Source of the DNA: Sinorhizobium sp.
GTDB taxonomy: Bacteria; Pseudomonadota; Alphaproteobacteria; Rhizobiales; Rhizobiaceae
Direction: 5' to 3'
Assembly: GCA_031178305.1 (NCBI GenBank)
Contig: JAPSJG010000001.1
Location: forward strand, 8,780-72,779
DNA length: 64,000 bases
Shown here: positions 16,615 to 24,395 of the stretch, piece by piece
How the letters are laid out: each line of letters opens with the position of its first letter
Position numbering within the stretch: position 1 is the first letter of the stretch
The notes under the pieces: generated by a model
Seen by the model: the letters and a program-made list of their open reading frames with translations, nothing else
The model's database searches: none
What the model was told of the DNA's origin: nothing
Translations under genes and position numbers: made by a program

Positions 16615-17739
16615 ATGCCTTTACTGGACGATTGCGATATCGCGGTCGTCGGCGGTGGACTCGTCGGCGCTGCGTTGGCCTGGGGGCTTGCCCGAACCGG
16701 CCTGAAGACAATGGTGCTGGACGGCGGGGACCTCGATCCGCGGGCGTCACGGGCCAATTTCGCTCTCGTCTGGGTACAAGGCAAAGGTCTGCATGCGCCG
16801 CATTACGCCTTGTGGTCTAAGGCGTCGGCCGAACGCTGGCCGGCCTTTGCTGCGGCGCTCGCCGCCGATAGTGGCATCGATGTCGCGCTCAGCCAGCGCG
16901 GCGCCTTTTCCTTTGCGCTCTCGCAAGGCGAGCTCGATATGCTTGCAGCAGAACTCGAAACCATCGCAGCCGAGACCAACGGCGCTGCCGCGCCCTATGA
17001 GATCTTGACGGCGGAAGAGACGCGCCGGCGCCTACCGCTTGTGGGGCAAGATGTCGTCGGCGCGGCCTATTCGCCGGCGGACGGGCATGTTAATTCGCTG
17101 CGTCTTTTCCACGCGCTGCATACGGCCATGCGGCATCGCGGCGTCGATTATCGCGCCTGCCATGCGGTGGAGCGCATCGAGCCGGTGGACGCTGGTTTCC
17201 GGCTTGCCGGCGCATTCGGCACGATCTTCGCTCGTCGCATTGTGCTGGCCGCCGGCATCGACAATCAGCGGTTGGCGGCGATGGTCGGGCTCCATGCCCC
17301 GCTCAAGCACAGCAAGGGCCAGATCCTGGTCACAGAAAAATGCCGCCCGCTCTTCGAATACACATCGGCGACAATCCGGCAGGCGGATGAGGGCGGCGTG
17401 ATGATCGGCGACAGCGAAGAGACGCATACTACCGCCATCGCCACGAACCAAGAGATCAGCGCTGTGCTCGCCAATCGGGCCGTCCGGGTCTTTCCCTGCC
17501 TCGCGGAAGTCAACGTGGTGCGCAGCTGGGCCGGCTTTCGCGTCAAGACCCGAGATGGGTTGCCTATTTATGCACAGTCCGCCTCCCATCCCGGAGCCTT
17601 CATCGCGGTCTGCCATTCCGGCGTTACGCTTGCGGCGAACCATGCCCTCGTCGTCGCGCCGCAGATTGCTAGCGGCGCTCTTTCGTCCGATCTCGCGCCG
17701 TTTCATTCGGGGAGGTTCCATGTTTCTGAGAATTCGTGA
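16615..17739 (+). CDS. FAD-dependent opine oxidase subunit B-like (OoxB/NoxB/HcnC type)
   Basis: A 374-residue DAO-fold flavoprotein. It has DIAVVGGGLVGAALAWGLARTGLKTMVLDGG at residues ~6-36, RASRANFALVWVQGKGLHAPHY next, and a late GAFIAVCHSGVTLAANHALVVAPQI closing the FAD site. In octopine and nopaline oxidases the B subunit is this type of protein and carries the substrate-oxidising flavin; the same family includes HcnC and hydroxyproline/D-proline dehydrogenase beta subunits. The next gene, a small [2Fe-2S] protein, starts 20 bp before this stop with a good GGGGAGG site, and the large subunit follows, completing the heterotrimer. Confidence 0.87.
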   Translation: MPLLDDCDIAVVGGGLVGAALAWGLARTGLKTMVLDGGDLDPRASRANFALVWVQGKGLHAPHYALWSKASAERWPAFAAALAADSGIDVALSQRGAFSFALSQGELDMLAAELETIAAETNGAAAPYEILTAEETRRRLPLVGQDVVGAAYSPADGHVNSLRLFHALHTAMRHRGVDYRACHAVERIEPVDAGFRLAGAFGTIFARRIVLAAGIDNQRLAAMVGLHAPLKHSKGQILVTEKCRPLFEYTSATIRQADEGGVMIGDSEETHTTAIATNQEISAVLANRAVRVFPCLAEVNVVRSWAGFRVKTRDGLPIYAQSASHPGAFIAVCHSGVTLAANHALVVAPQIASGALSSDLAPFHSGRFHVSENS

Positions 17740-18025
17740 ACCCGTCGAGGCGGTGACCTTCTCCTTTGACGGCAGAAGCGTCACGGCGGCGCGGGGCGAT
17801 ACGCTAGCCGCGGCCCTTCTCGCAGCCGGTGTCGAGACGTTTCGCGACAGCGTGGTGGGCGGAGAGCCGCGGGCACCCTACTGCCTTATGGGCATCTGCT
17901 ACGAATGCCTCGTTACCATCGACGGCATCCAGAACCGCCAGAGCTGCCTGGTCGAAGTGCACGAGGGCATGGTGGTGAACAGCCAGCACGGCGCACGCCT
18001 CGTGACGGGGCGCGCAGACCGATGA
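17720..18025 (+). CDS. Small [2Fe-2S] ferredoxin-like oxidase subunit (HcnA type)
   Basis: A 101-residue protein with the plant-type ferredoxin/SoxA-N fold. Four cysteines in YCLMGICYECLVTIDG and RQSCLVEV are spaced C-x4-C-x2-C-x11-C, ligating one [2Fe-2S] cluster. Such a subunit links the two flavin subunits in HcnABC, opine oxidases and D-proline/hydroxyproline dehydrogenases. ATG 17720 is set by the GGGGAGG ribosome site at 17709-17715. The gene overlaps the upstream oxidase by 20 bp and the downstream large subunit by ATGA, so all three are made together. Confidence 0.88.
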   Translation: MFLRIREPVEAVTFSFDGRSVTAARGDTLAAALLAAGVETFRDSVVGGEPRAPYCLMGICYECLVTIDGIQNRQSCLVEVHEGMVVNSQHGARLVTGRADR

Positions 18026-19524
18026 GCATGCGCAGGATAACCGATACGGGCGCACTTGCGCTGCACTATGATCTCGTCGTCGTCGGCGCCGGTCCGGCCG
18101 GCCTCTCGGCCGCGATCGAGGCGGCCGCGGCCGGCGCGTCCGTGTTGGTCGCTGACGAAAACCTTGCGCCCGGCGGCCAGATATACCGGGCCGTGACCCG
18201 CAATGCGCCGGAAAGACAGGATTTCCTTGGCAAGGACTACTGGAAGGGACGCGCGATTGCCGAAGCGTTCTCCGCTTCGCTCATCGATTATGCCGCCGCA
18301 ACCACCGTCTGGAGTCTCGATGCCGCAGCGGCAGAGGGAGGATCGGCGAGCCTTGGCCTGACGCTCGGCGGCGAAGCGCGGATGATCTCCGCCCGCGCCG
18401 TCATCCTGGCGACTGGCGCGATGGAGCGGCCCATGCCCATCCCCGGCTGGACGCTGCCCGGCGTGGTGAGCGCCGGCGCCGCACAGATCGCCCTGAAATC
18501 GGTGTCCGGCATTCCCGGCGGCCGCATTGTTCTCGCCGGCTGTGGGCCGTTGCTCTACCTGCTCGCCGATCAATTGCTGCGGGCGGGCGCGGAGATCGCG
18601 GCCCTGCTCGATACCGCCGACAGGAAGCAGCGGCTGGCGGCGCTGCGCCATCTTCCGGGTTTTCTCCTCTCGCCCTATCTCCTCAAGGGTCTCTCGCTGC
18701 TCTTCGGCGTCCGGCGGCAGGTCAAGATCGTCTCCGGGGTTAGGGAACTTGCGATTACCGGCACCCGCCACGCGGACGGTGTGCGCTTCCGGGCCGGCGG
18801 GCGGGAAGCGACGATCGCTGCCGATTGCGTGCTCCTGCACCACGGCATTATTCCGGGCATCAATCTCGCAAGCGCCGCCGGCTGCGCCATCGAATGGAAC
18901 GACGCGCAGCGCGCCTTCCAGCCACGGACGGACAAACACGGCCGCACCTCGGTTGCCGGCGTGCTTTCGGTCGGTGACGGAGCGGGCATCGGCGGAGCCG
19001 AACATGCCGCGGTGTCCGGTCGCATCGCGGCGCTGGCGTCCCTCACGGATCTCGGTCTGCTGCCGCCATCGGGAACCGCTTCCCGCCTGGCGGAACTGGA
19101 AAGGCAACGCCAGGTCTATCGCCGCGGCCGCGCTTTCCTGGATGCACTGTATCGGCCCGCCCGCCAGTTTCTTGCGCCGTCTGACCCCGACACCATGGTC
19201 TGCCGCTGCGAGGAAGTGCGCGCCGGCACGCTGCGGCAGGTGATTGCGCTCGGCGTACCAGGGCCGAACCAGCTCAAGACCTTTCTGCGCTGCGGCATGG
19301 GCCCGTGCCAGGGCCGCATGTGCGCCTCGACCGTCACCGAAATCATGGCGGCCGAACGCGGCATCAGCCCGGCCGAGATAGGCACTTACCGCCTGCGCGC
19401 ACCGGTCAAACCGCTGCGCCTCGCCGAACTCGCGGCTCTGCCGCAGGGGCCTGCCGCAGTTTTCGCCGTAACCGGCCGGGCGCTCGAACACGATTCAATC
19501 GAAGAAGAAGGAAAGAACCAATGA
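18022..19524 (+). CDS. FAD/NAD-binding opine oxidase large subunit A-like (OoxA/NoxA/HcnB type)
   Basis: A 500-residue flavoprotein. It opens with DLVVVGAGPAGLSAAIEAAAAG (residues ~13-34), then ADENLAPGGQIYR, a mid-protein ATGAMERPMPIPGWTLPGV typical of this family, and a second dinucleotide site near GRIVLAGCGPLLYLLADQL. The last ~100 residues hold a BFD-like [2Fe-2S] domain with CRCEEV and CGMGPCQGRMC, i.e. C-x-C and C-x4-C-x4-C. It is the A subunit of octopine/nopaline-type oxidases, moving electrons toward the respiratory chain. ATG 18022 overlaps the preceding stop (ATGA), and the next gene overlaps its own stop the same way. Confidence 0.87.
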   Translation: MSMRRITDTGALALHYDLVVVGAGPAGLSAAIEAAAAGASVLVADENLAPGGQIYRAVTRNAPERQDFLGKDYWKGRAIAEAFSASLIDYAAATTVWSLDAAAAEGGSASLGLTLGGEARMISARAVILATGAMERPMPIPGWTLPGVVSAGAAQIALKSVSGIPGGRIVLAGCGPLLYLLADQLLRAGAEIAALLDTADRKQRLAALRHLPGFLLSPYLLKGLSLLFGVRRQVKIVSGVRELAITGTRHADGVRFRAGGREATIAADCVLLHHGIIPGINLASAAGCAIEWNDAQRAFQPRTDKHGRTSVAGVLSVGDGAGIGGAEHAAVSGRIAALASLTDLGLLPPSGTASRLAELERQRQVYRRGRAFLDALYRPARQFLAPSDPDTMVCRCEEVRAGTLRQVIALGVPGPNQLKTFLRCGMGPCQGRMCASTVTEIMAAERGISPAEIGTYRLRAPVKPLRLAELAALPQGPAAVFAVTGRALEHDSIEEEGKNQ

Positions 19525-19865
19525 CGACACGTCACATTCAGACCCCCATCATGCACCGCGTCGTTGAGCACAACGGGATCATCTTCGTCGGTGGCACCAC
19601 CTGCGACGACGAGAGCCTCGACATGGCCGGCCAGACTCGCGAGATCCTTGCCAAGCTCGACAAATATCTCGCTGAAGCCGGCTCGGACAAGACGAAGCTG
19701 CTTTCGGTGACCGTCTTCATCACCGACATGGCCTTGAAGCCGCAGATGGACGCGGTCTGGAAGGAATGGCTTGCGCCGGAAAGCTTTCCCACCCGCGCCA
19801 CCGTCGGCGTTGCCGATCTCGGCGGCACGACGCTGATCGAAATCGTCGTCACCGCGCGTAGCTGA
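19521..19865 (+). CDS. RidA/YjgF-family enamine/imine deaminase
   Basis: A 114-residue RidA-type protein with VVEHNGIIFVGGTTCDDESLDMAGQTREILAKLDKYLAEAG and a C-terminal FPTRATVGVADLGGTTLIEIVVTA, where the Arg in PTRATV binds the carboxylate of the substrate. RidA proteins hydrolyse reactive enamines and imines released by amino acid oxidases and dehydratases. Coupling (ATGA overlap) to the oxidase large subunit suggests that it hydrolyses the imine product of the flavin oxidase into a keto acid and amine or ammonium. Confidence 0.9.
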   Translation: MTTRHIQTPIMHRVVEHNGIIFVGGTTCDDESLDMAGQTREILAKLDKYLAEAGSDKTKLLSVTVFITDMALKPQMDAVWKEWLAPESFPTRATVGVADLGGTTLIEIVVTARS

Positions 19866-19907
19866 TCCCCGTCGCAGCGAACCCAATCAGATCAGAAAGG
19901 CTCTCAG

Positions 19908-21065
19908 ATGAAAATCAGCAATGTTAGGATCTATCGTGTTGAGGGCGGCGGCCTGCGCCCCGTGATAATCGAGATCGAGACGGACGAGGGCATTTCGGGG
20001 TTCGGCGAGGCCGGCGTTGCCTATGGCTACGGCGCCCCCGCCGTTGCCGGCATGCTCGAAGACATGGCGTTGCGGCTGTCCGGCAGAAACCCCCTGGAGA
20101 TCCGCCGGATCTGGCAGGATCTCTACGACCATTCCTTCTGGGCGAAGGGGGGAGGGGCGATATCCTTTGCGGCAATCAGCGCCATTGAGCTGGCGCTCTG
20201 GGACATCAAGGGCAAGGCGGCCGGGCTGCCGGTCCACGACCTCCTGGGCGGCGCCATGCGCGGCGATGTCAAGCTTTACGCCAACGGCTGGAACCACGAG
20301 CACGACGACGTCGTCAACTGGGCGATGGCCGCCGCCCGGCCGCTCGCGGACGGCTACCGCGCCCTCAAGGCCTATCCCTTCGCCTATGAACTTCCTGATG
20401 GCACGTTCCGCCACGTCTCGGCGCGCATGCTGGACGATGGCCGCTTCCGCCAGGCGATCGAAAGAGTCAAAGCCCTGCGCGCCGAGGTCGGCCCGGACAT
20501 CGAGCTGATGCTCGACCTGTCAGGGGGCCTCTGCGACGACCAGTTGCTGCGCTTTCTCGATGTCTGCCGCGATCTCGACATAACCTGGATTGAGGAGCCC
20601 GTCGATCCCTTCAACCTCACTGGCCTGTCGCGGGTTGCGGCCCGCAGCGGAATTCCGATCGCGCTCGGCGAACGGGTCTATGGCCGCGGTGGTTTCCGCA
20701 ACGTGCTCGATACCGGCGCCGTCTCGATCGTCATGCCCGACATCGCCAATTGCGGCGGCATGCTGGAGGCGGTGCAGATCGCCGGCATGGCGGAAACCTA
20801 CAACGTCCGCGTTTCGCCGCACAATTGCGCCAGCTCGCTGTGCACCGCCGCCTCGCTGTCGCTCTGCGCAGCGATTCCGAATGCGATGAACCTCGAGGTC
20901 TATCCTTATTTCAGTGACTCGAACACCTACGTCCAAGTGCTTGAAAACCCGCCTGAGCAGGCTGTCGGGCGCGATGGCAAGTTGCAAGCCAATTCAACGC
21001 CCGGGCTCGGAATCATCGTTGACAGGAGACGCATCGAAGCTTTTATGAGCTTCGCTCTTGTCTGA
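19908..21065 (+). CDS. Enolase-superfamily enzyme, mandelate racemase/muconate lactonizing type
   Basis: A 385-residue enzyme. The N-terminal capping domain leads into a TIM barrel. Metal ligands appear at MLDLSGG (Asp), WIEEPVDP (Glu) and ALGERVYG (Glu). The acid/base set appears as KAYPF on the second strand and the Asp/His dyad in VMPDIANCGG and SPHNCASS, as in the mandelate racemase subgroup of acid-sugar dehydratases and racemases. Substrate cannot be read; a sugar acid released from an opine (for example from a mannityl- or other sugar-derived opine) or a keto/hydroxy acid epimerisation are options. It ends the opine-type operon, 42 bp after ridA. Its last five codons and the following bases recur at 29370. 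Confidence 0.82.
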   Translation: MKISNVRIYRVEGGGLRPVIIEIETDEGISGFGEAGVAYGYGAPAVAGMLEDMALRLSGRNPLEIRRIWQDLYDHSFWAKGGGAISFAAISAIELALWDIKGKAAGLPVHDLLGGAMRGDVKLYANGWNHEHDDVVNWAMAAARPLADGYRALKAYPFAYELPDGTFRHVSARMLDDGRFRQAIERVKALRAEVGPDIELMLDLSGGLCDDQLLRFLDVCRDLDITWIEEPVDPFNLTGLSRVAARSGIPIALGERVYGRGGFRNVLDTGAVSIVMPDIANCGGMLEAVQIAGMAETYNVRVSPHNCASSLCTAASLSLCAAIPNAMNLEVYPYFSDSNTYVQVLENPPEQAVGRDGKLQANSTPGLGIIVDRRRIEAFMSFALV

Positions 21066-21120
21066 CTTCACTTGCTTCAGTTTTTTCTAATCGAACAGTG
21101 TCCGACACCCTCAGAGGTTC
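21051..21120. repeat. Gene-end junction repeat, copy A
   Basis: The first 27 bases (21051-21077), covering the last five codons of the enolase-superfamily gene and the bases after its stop, match 29370-29396 with one mismatch. Similarity then continues, with gaps, for about 40 more bases into what on the minus strand resembles the 3' end of the D-threonine-aldolase-like gene at 29405. The copy here has lost the open frame. Confidence 0.7.
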
Positions 21121-21458
21121 GTTCGCCGTCCAGCTGACCTAGAGGTGTGAGTTGCCTGTAGTCAATCGATGGGAATTTGAATCTCGTTCCCGCTTCTTCC
21201 ACGAGCAGGCTATGAAGGCGTTGCCCCCATCGCAAAGCCGCCGCCAAAGACAAGGGAACAGTTGGCGACAGGGCTTCCACAACGATACATAAGATCGAAC
21301 AAGCTATGCGTTTACTGACATGCGGCTACTCGAAGCGGAGAATCATCCGGTATTCATCACTGTGGAGCACCGGACTTCACGAGAGTTGGGGGCAAGGCTC
21401 GCGATGTCTCCCGATCTAACGCCAACGAATTGATCTCCGCTCGTAAGGCCAATAGCCT
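21066..21458. other. Intergenic stretch with probable remnant of a D-threonine-aldolase-like gene end
   Basis: No intact gene is seen. Near 21090-21165 on the minus strand, a frame reading LDGERTSEGV lines up loosely with SDDDRISGV at the end of the intact gene at 29405, which supports decayed homology over roughly 70 bases. From 21170 to 21458 I recognise nothing. Confidence 0.4.
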
Positions 21459-22553
21459 TTAGTCTCGAATTCTCTCGCCGTTGCGATCAAAGACGAACAC
21501 ACGCTCTGGATCGATCTTGATAGTGACTGGAGTTTGTTCAGCACGCCGGCCGCCGTGGGTAAGCACGCTCAGTTTTGTTGCGTTCGGCAACGCGCCGTGT
21601 AGACACGTGCTATCCCCAAGCTCTTCGATGAAGCTGATTGTCAAGGGTAGCGCTTTCGCGTCCGAGGCTTCGCAAAGCTTCACATGGTCGGGGCGGATAC
21701 CCAGCCAGACTTCCGCTTCCGCGCCATACGTAATATTCTTTAGAGGTAATTGTAGTCGCCCTCCGCTATGATCTGAAAGATATTCCACGGTGATGCCGCC
21801 AATGCCGGTTTCCAACACGCGCGCCTTGATGAAATTCATCCGCGGTGTACCCACAAATCCGGCGACGAACATGTTATCAGGGTTGTCGTAGAGTTCCAGA
21901 GGATGGCCGACCTGCTGGACCTTGCCGCCGTTCAGAACGACCATTTTGTCGGCAAGAGTCATGGCCTCCACTTGATCGTGCGTGACATAAATCATCGTGT
22001 TGCCGAGACGTCTGTGCAGTTGCGCCAGTTCCGCCCGCATCTGAACGCGCAATTCCGCATCGAGGTTGGAAAGCGGTTCGTCGAACAGAAACACCTTCGG
22101 CTCACGCACAATTGCCCGCCCTATAGCCACACGCTGTTTCTGTCCTCCGGAGAGCTGCGCGGGTTTTCTCTCCAGCAGCTTCTCCAGTTGTAGGATGTGT
22201 GCCGCCGTTCGCACCCGTTCCTCGGTTTCCTTTTTTGGGGCTTTGGCAAGTCTCATGCTGAAGCCCATATTCTGCGCGACGGTCATGTGCGGATAGAGCG
22301 CATAGGATTGAAACACCATTGCAACGCCGCGCTTTGCGGCATCGACATCGTTGATGCGTTTGCCGCCGAGACGAATCTCGCCCGCCGTGATGTCCTCAAG
22401 ACCGGCAATCGTTCGCAGCAATGTCGACTTCCCGCATCCAGACGGCCCGACAAAAACGACAAACTCACCGGATTGGACATCAAGGTTGATGTCTTTCAGA
22501 ACCTCAACGGTTCCGTAACTCTTGCAGGCATTCAGGATCTGTAACGACGACAT
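21459..22553 (-). CDS. Sugar ABC transporter ATPase, UgpC/MalK-type
   Basis: A 364-residue CUT1 ATPase. Walker A GPSGCGKST (~37-45), Q-loop FQSYALYPHMTV, signature LSGGQKQRVAIGRAI, Walker B VFLFDEPLSNLDAELR and H-loop VTHDQVEAMTLADKM are all present. A regulatory TOBE region follows with VWLGIRPDHVKL and ends at VFVFDRNGERI. ATG 22553 is selected because it starts directly before the conserved LQILNACKSYG. It is the promoter-distal gene of the minus-strand transporter operon 25658 to 21459. MalK-type ATPases are often shared between several sugar transporters; the one encoded here probably serves the two adjacent permeases. Confidence 0.92.
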   Translation of the reverse strand: MSSLQILNACKSYGTVEVLKDINLDVQSGEFVVFVGPSGCGKSTLLRTIAGLEDITAGEIRLGGKRINDVDAAKRGVAMVFQSYALYPHMTVAQNMGFSMRLAKAPKKETEERVRTAAHILQLEKLLERKPAQLSGGQKQRVAIGRAIVREPKVFLFDEPLSNLDAELRVQMRAELAQLHRRLGNTMIYVTHDQVEAMTLADKMVVLNGGKVQQVGHPLELYDNPDNMFVAGFVGTPRMNFIKARVLETGIGGITVEYLSDHSGGRLQLPLKNITYGAEAEVWLGIRPDHVKLCEASDAKALPLTISFIEELGDSTCLHGALPNATKLSVLTHGGRRAEQTPVTIKIDPERVFVFDRNGERIRD

Positions 22554-22593
22554 GGCGATATTTCCATTTGAGAGACGGCGGGAGGGGCGTAAA

Positions 22594-23448
22594 TCAGCCC
22601 TTGGTTCCCGATGATGCGATGCCTTCAACAATCTGACGCTGGAAAATCAGAAAGAAAACGAGCGGCGGGATGGCGGCGAGCAGATTCGCGGTCATGACCA
22701 CATCGACCGTCGTGTGGGACAGGGGCGCATTGAACAGGCTCACCACCTGGCTGACCGTGAATAGTTCCGGCTTCTGGCTGATGACAAGCGGCCAGATGAA
22801 ATTGCCCCATGTTTTCATGAAGGTAAGGATCGCTAGTGTCACCAGGGCGGTTTTGGACAATGGCAAGGCGATGAACCAGTAGAGCTGGAAATGCGTCGCG
22901 CCATCCAGACGGGCTGCCTCCAGCATTTCCTGCGGTATGCTCTTCATGAATTGGGTGAGCATGAACAGACCGAAGGCGGAGGCCAGGCCCGGCACGACCA
23001 GGCCCTGCATAGTGTTCAACCAGCCGAGCTTGGCCACGACCAAATAGGTCGGGATCAGCGTAGCCGCCGTCGGCACCATCAGGGACAGCATTACCAGAGC
23101 AAAAAGGATGCGTGCGCCCGGAAACCGAAACAGGGCGAACTCGAAGGCGGCCATGGAGCCGATCAGCAGAACGCCGGCGATCGTCAGAACTGTATAGGCC
23201 ACGGAAATGTAATAGGCGCGCAGAAAGCCCGTTTCGCTCAAAACCTGTTTTATGTTCTCGATGCCCGCACTTAATGATGTCGGATAAAGGCGCGGATTGA
23301 GGGACGCGGGCACTCCCGGATCGGCGAAGACCACATTGAACATCCACCAGATAGGAAAGACCATGACAAAGGCAATACATAGGGCCGCGGCCCATTTGGC
23401 GACGGACCAAGGGGTGATCCGGGAGAAGTTTCGCTTCAGTCCGGTCAT
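22594..23448 (-). CDS. Sugar ABC transporter permease, MalG/UgpE-type
   Basis: A 284-residue CUT1 permease with about six hydrophobic spans. It begins RITPWSVAKWAAALCIAFVMVFPIWWMF, and the EAA loop is EMLEAARLDGATHFQLYWFIALPLSKTALVTL, in which the EAA-x3-G-x9-I-x-LP pattern is clear. The start overlaps the upstream permease stop by ATGA (23445-23448). It forms the membrane channel together with that MalF-type partner for a mono- or oligosaccharide, probably an amino sugar given the neighbouring kinase. Confidence 0.9.
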   Translation of the reverse strand: MTGLKRNFSRITPWSVAKWAAALCIAFVMVFPIWWMFNVVFADPGVPASLNPRLYPTSLSAGIENIKQVLSETGFLRAYYISVAYTVLTIAGVLLIGSMAAFEFALFRFPGARILFALVMLSLMVPTAATLIPTYLVVAKLGWLNTMQGLVVPGLASAFGLFMLTQFMKSIPQEMLEAARLDGATHFQLYWFIALPLSKTALVTLAILTFMKTWGNFIWPLVISQKPELFTVSQVVSLFNAPLSHTTVDVVMTANLLAAIPPLVFFLIFQRQIVEGIASSGTKG

Positions 23449-24389
23449 GTCCGGGCATCCCTTTTCTGGAGGACGAAGATGGCGGCCGTGAGAAGGACGA
23501 TAACGAAGGTCAGCACGAAGCCATAAGCGGATGCGAGGCCAAAGCTCAAGCTTCCGAATCCACGCCCCATCATATCCATTACCGGGAACAGAAGTGCTTT
23601 CTGACGTCCGCCGTAATCAAGGAAGGATGACCCGGTCAAAAGCCAGGGCAGGTCGAAAACCTGAAGCGCGGAAATAAAGCTGTAACTGATGACGAAAATC
23701 ATTACTGGCTTGATCATCGGCAGCGTAACGTACACGATCTCCTGCAACTTCGTCGCGCCATCGAGCCGGGCCGCTTCATAATAGTGTCGGGGAATGTTTT
23801 TGAGGCCCGCGAGGAGAATGACCATGTTGAACCCCGCCGACACCCATACGTCCACCGCGACCATCGAATAGAGCATCACGTCGGGATCGTTAAGAAAACG
23901 GATATTCCCCGCACCCAGCCAGCCCGCGAGGAGGTTAAACATCCCAAAATTGGGCGCGTAAAGCCAGCGCCAGATCGTTGCCGCCAGGAAAAGCGGCATC
24001 ACGACAGGAACGAAGTAGACGCTGCGGAAGAAGCGGCCCCAGAATCCCGCGAAATGATCGACAAGCAGGGCAAGGCCGAAGGCCACGCTAACGCCAAGCG
24101 GCACCGTGATAGCCACATAGGCGGCCAGGTTTCCGGCTGCAATTCTGGAGTTACGCGACCCCAATACGGTTTCGTAGTTCTTCAGCCCGACAAAGACCGG
24201 TTCGCGCACAGTGTCCCAATCGTAGAAACTGTACCTGAAACCGCTCAGGATCGGATAGAGAAAGAAGGCGCCAAAAAGGATCATGAACGGCGCCAGCATC
24301 AGATAATTCCAGAAGGTTTTCTGCATCTCGTCAACCCGGCTCGAAGTGGGCCAGCCCTCCCGGGGACCGGGTCGGACTGGCCTTTTCAT
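23445..24389 (-). CDS. Sugar ABC transporter permease, MalF/UgpA-type
   Basis: A 314-residue CUT1 permease. The N-terminal cytoplasmic tail is followed by FWNYLMLAPFMILFGAFFLYPILSGFRYSFYDWD, a classic first span of UgpA-like proteins. The EAA loop is YYEAARLDGATKLQEIVYVTLPMIKPVMIFV. The ATG at 24389 is 6 bp after the binding-protein stop. An in-frame ATG at 24326, nearer to the first span, is the alternative start. Partner of the MalG-type permease. Confidence 0.88.
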   Translation of the reverse strand: MKRPVRPGPREGWPTSSRVDEMQKTFWNYLMLAPFMILFGAFFLYPILSGFRYSFYDWDTVREPVFVGLKNYETVLGSRNSRIAAGNLAAYVAITVPLGVSVAFGLALLVDHFAGFWGRFFRSVYFVPVVMPLFLAATIWRWLYAPNFGMFNLLAGWLGAGNIRFLNDPDVMLYSMVAVDVWVSAGFNMVILLAGLKNIPRHYYEAARLDGATKLQEIVYVTLPMIKPVMIFVISYSFISALQVFDLPWLLTGSSFLDYGGRQKALLFPVMDMMGRGFGSLSFGLASAYGFVLTFVIVLLTAAIFVLQKRDART

Positions 24390-24395
24390 GGTCTG

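Noticed and set aside
17899..19491. Long minus-strand open frame (about 530 codons)
   Set aside because: Antisense to the oxidase large subunit; composition typical of a shadow frame.
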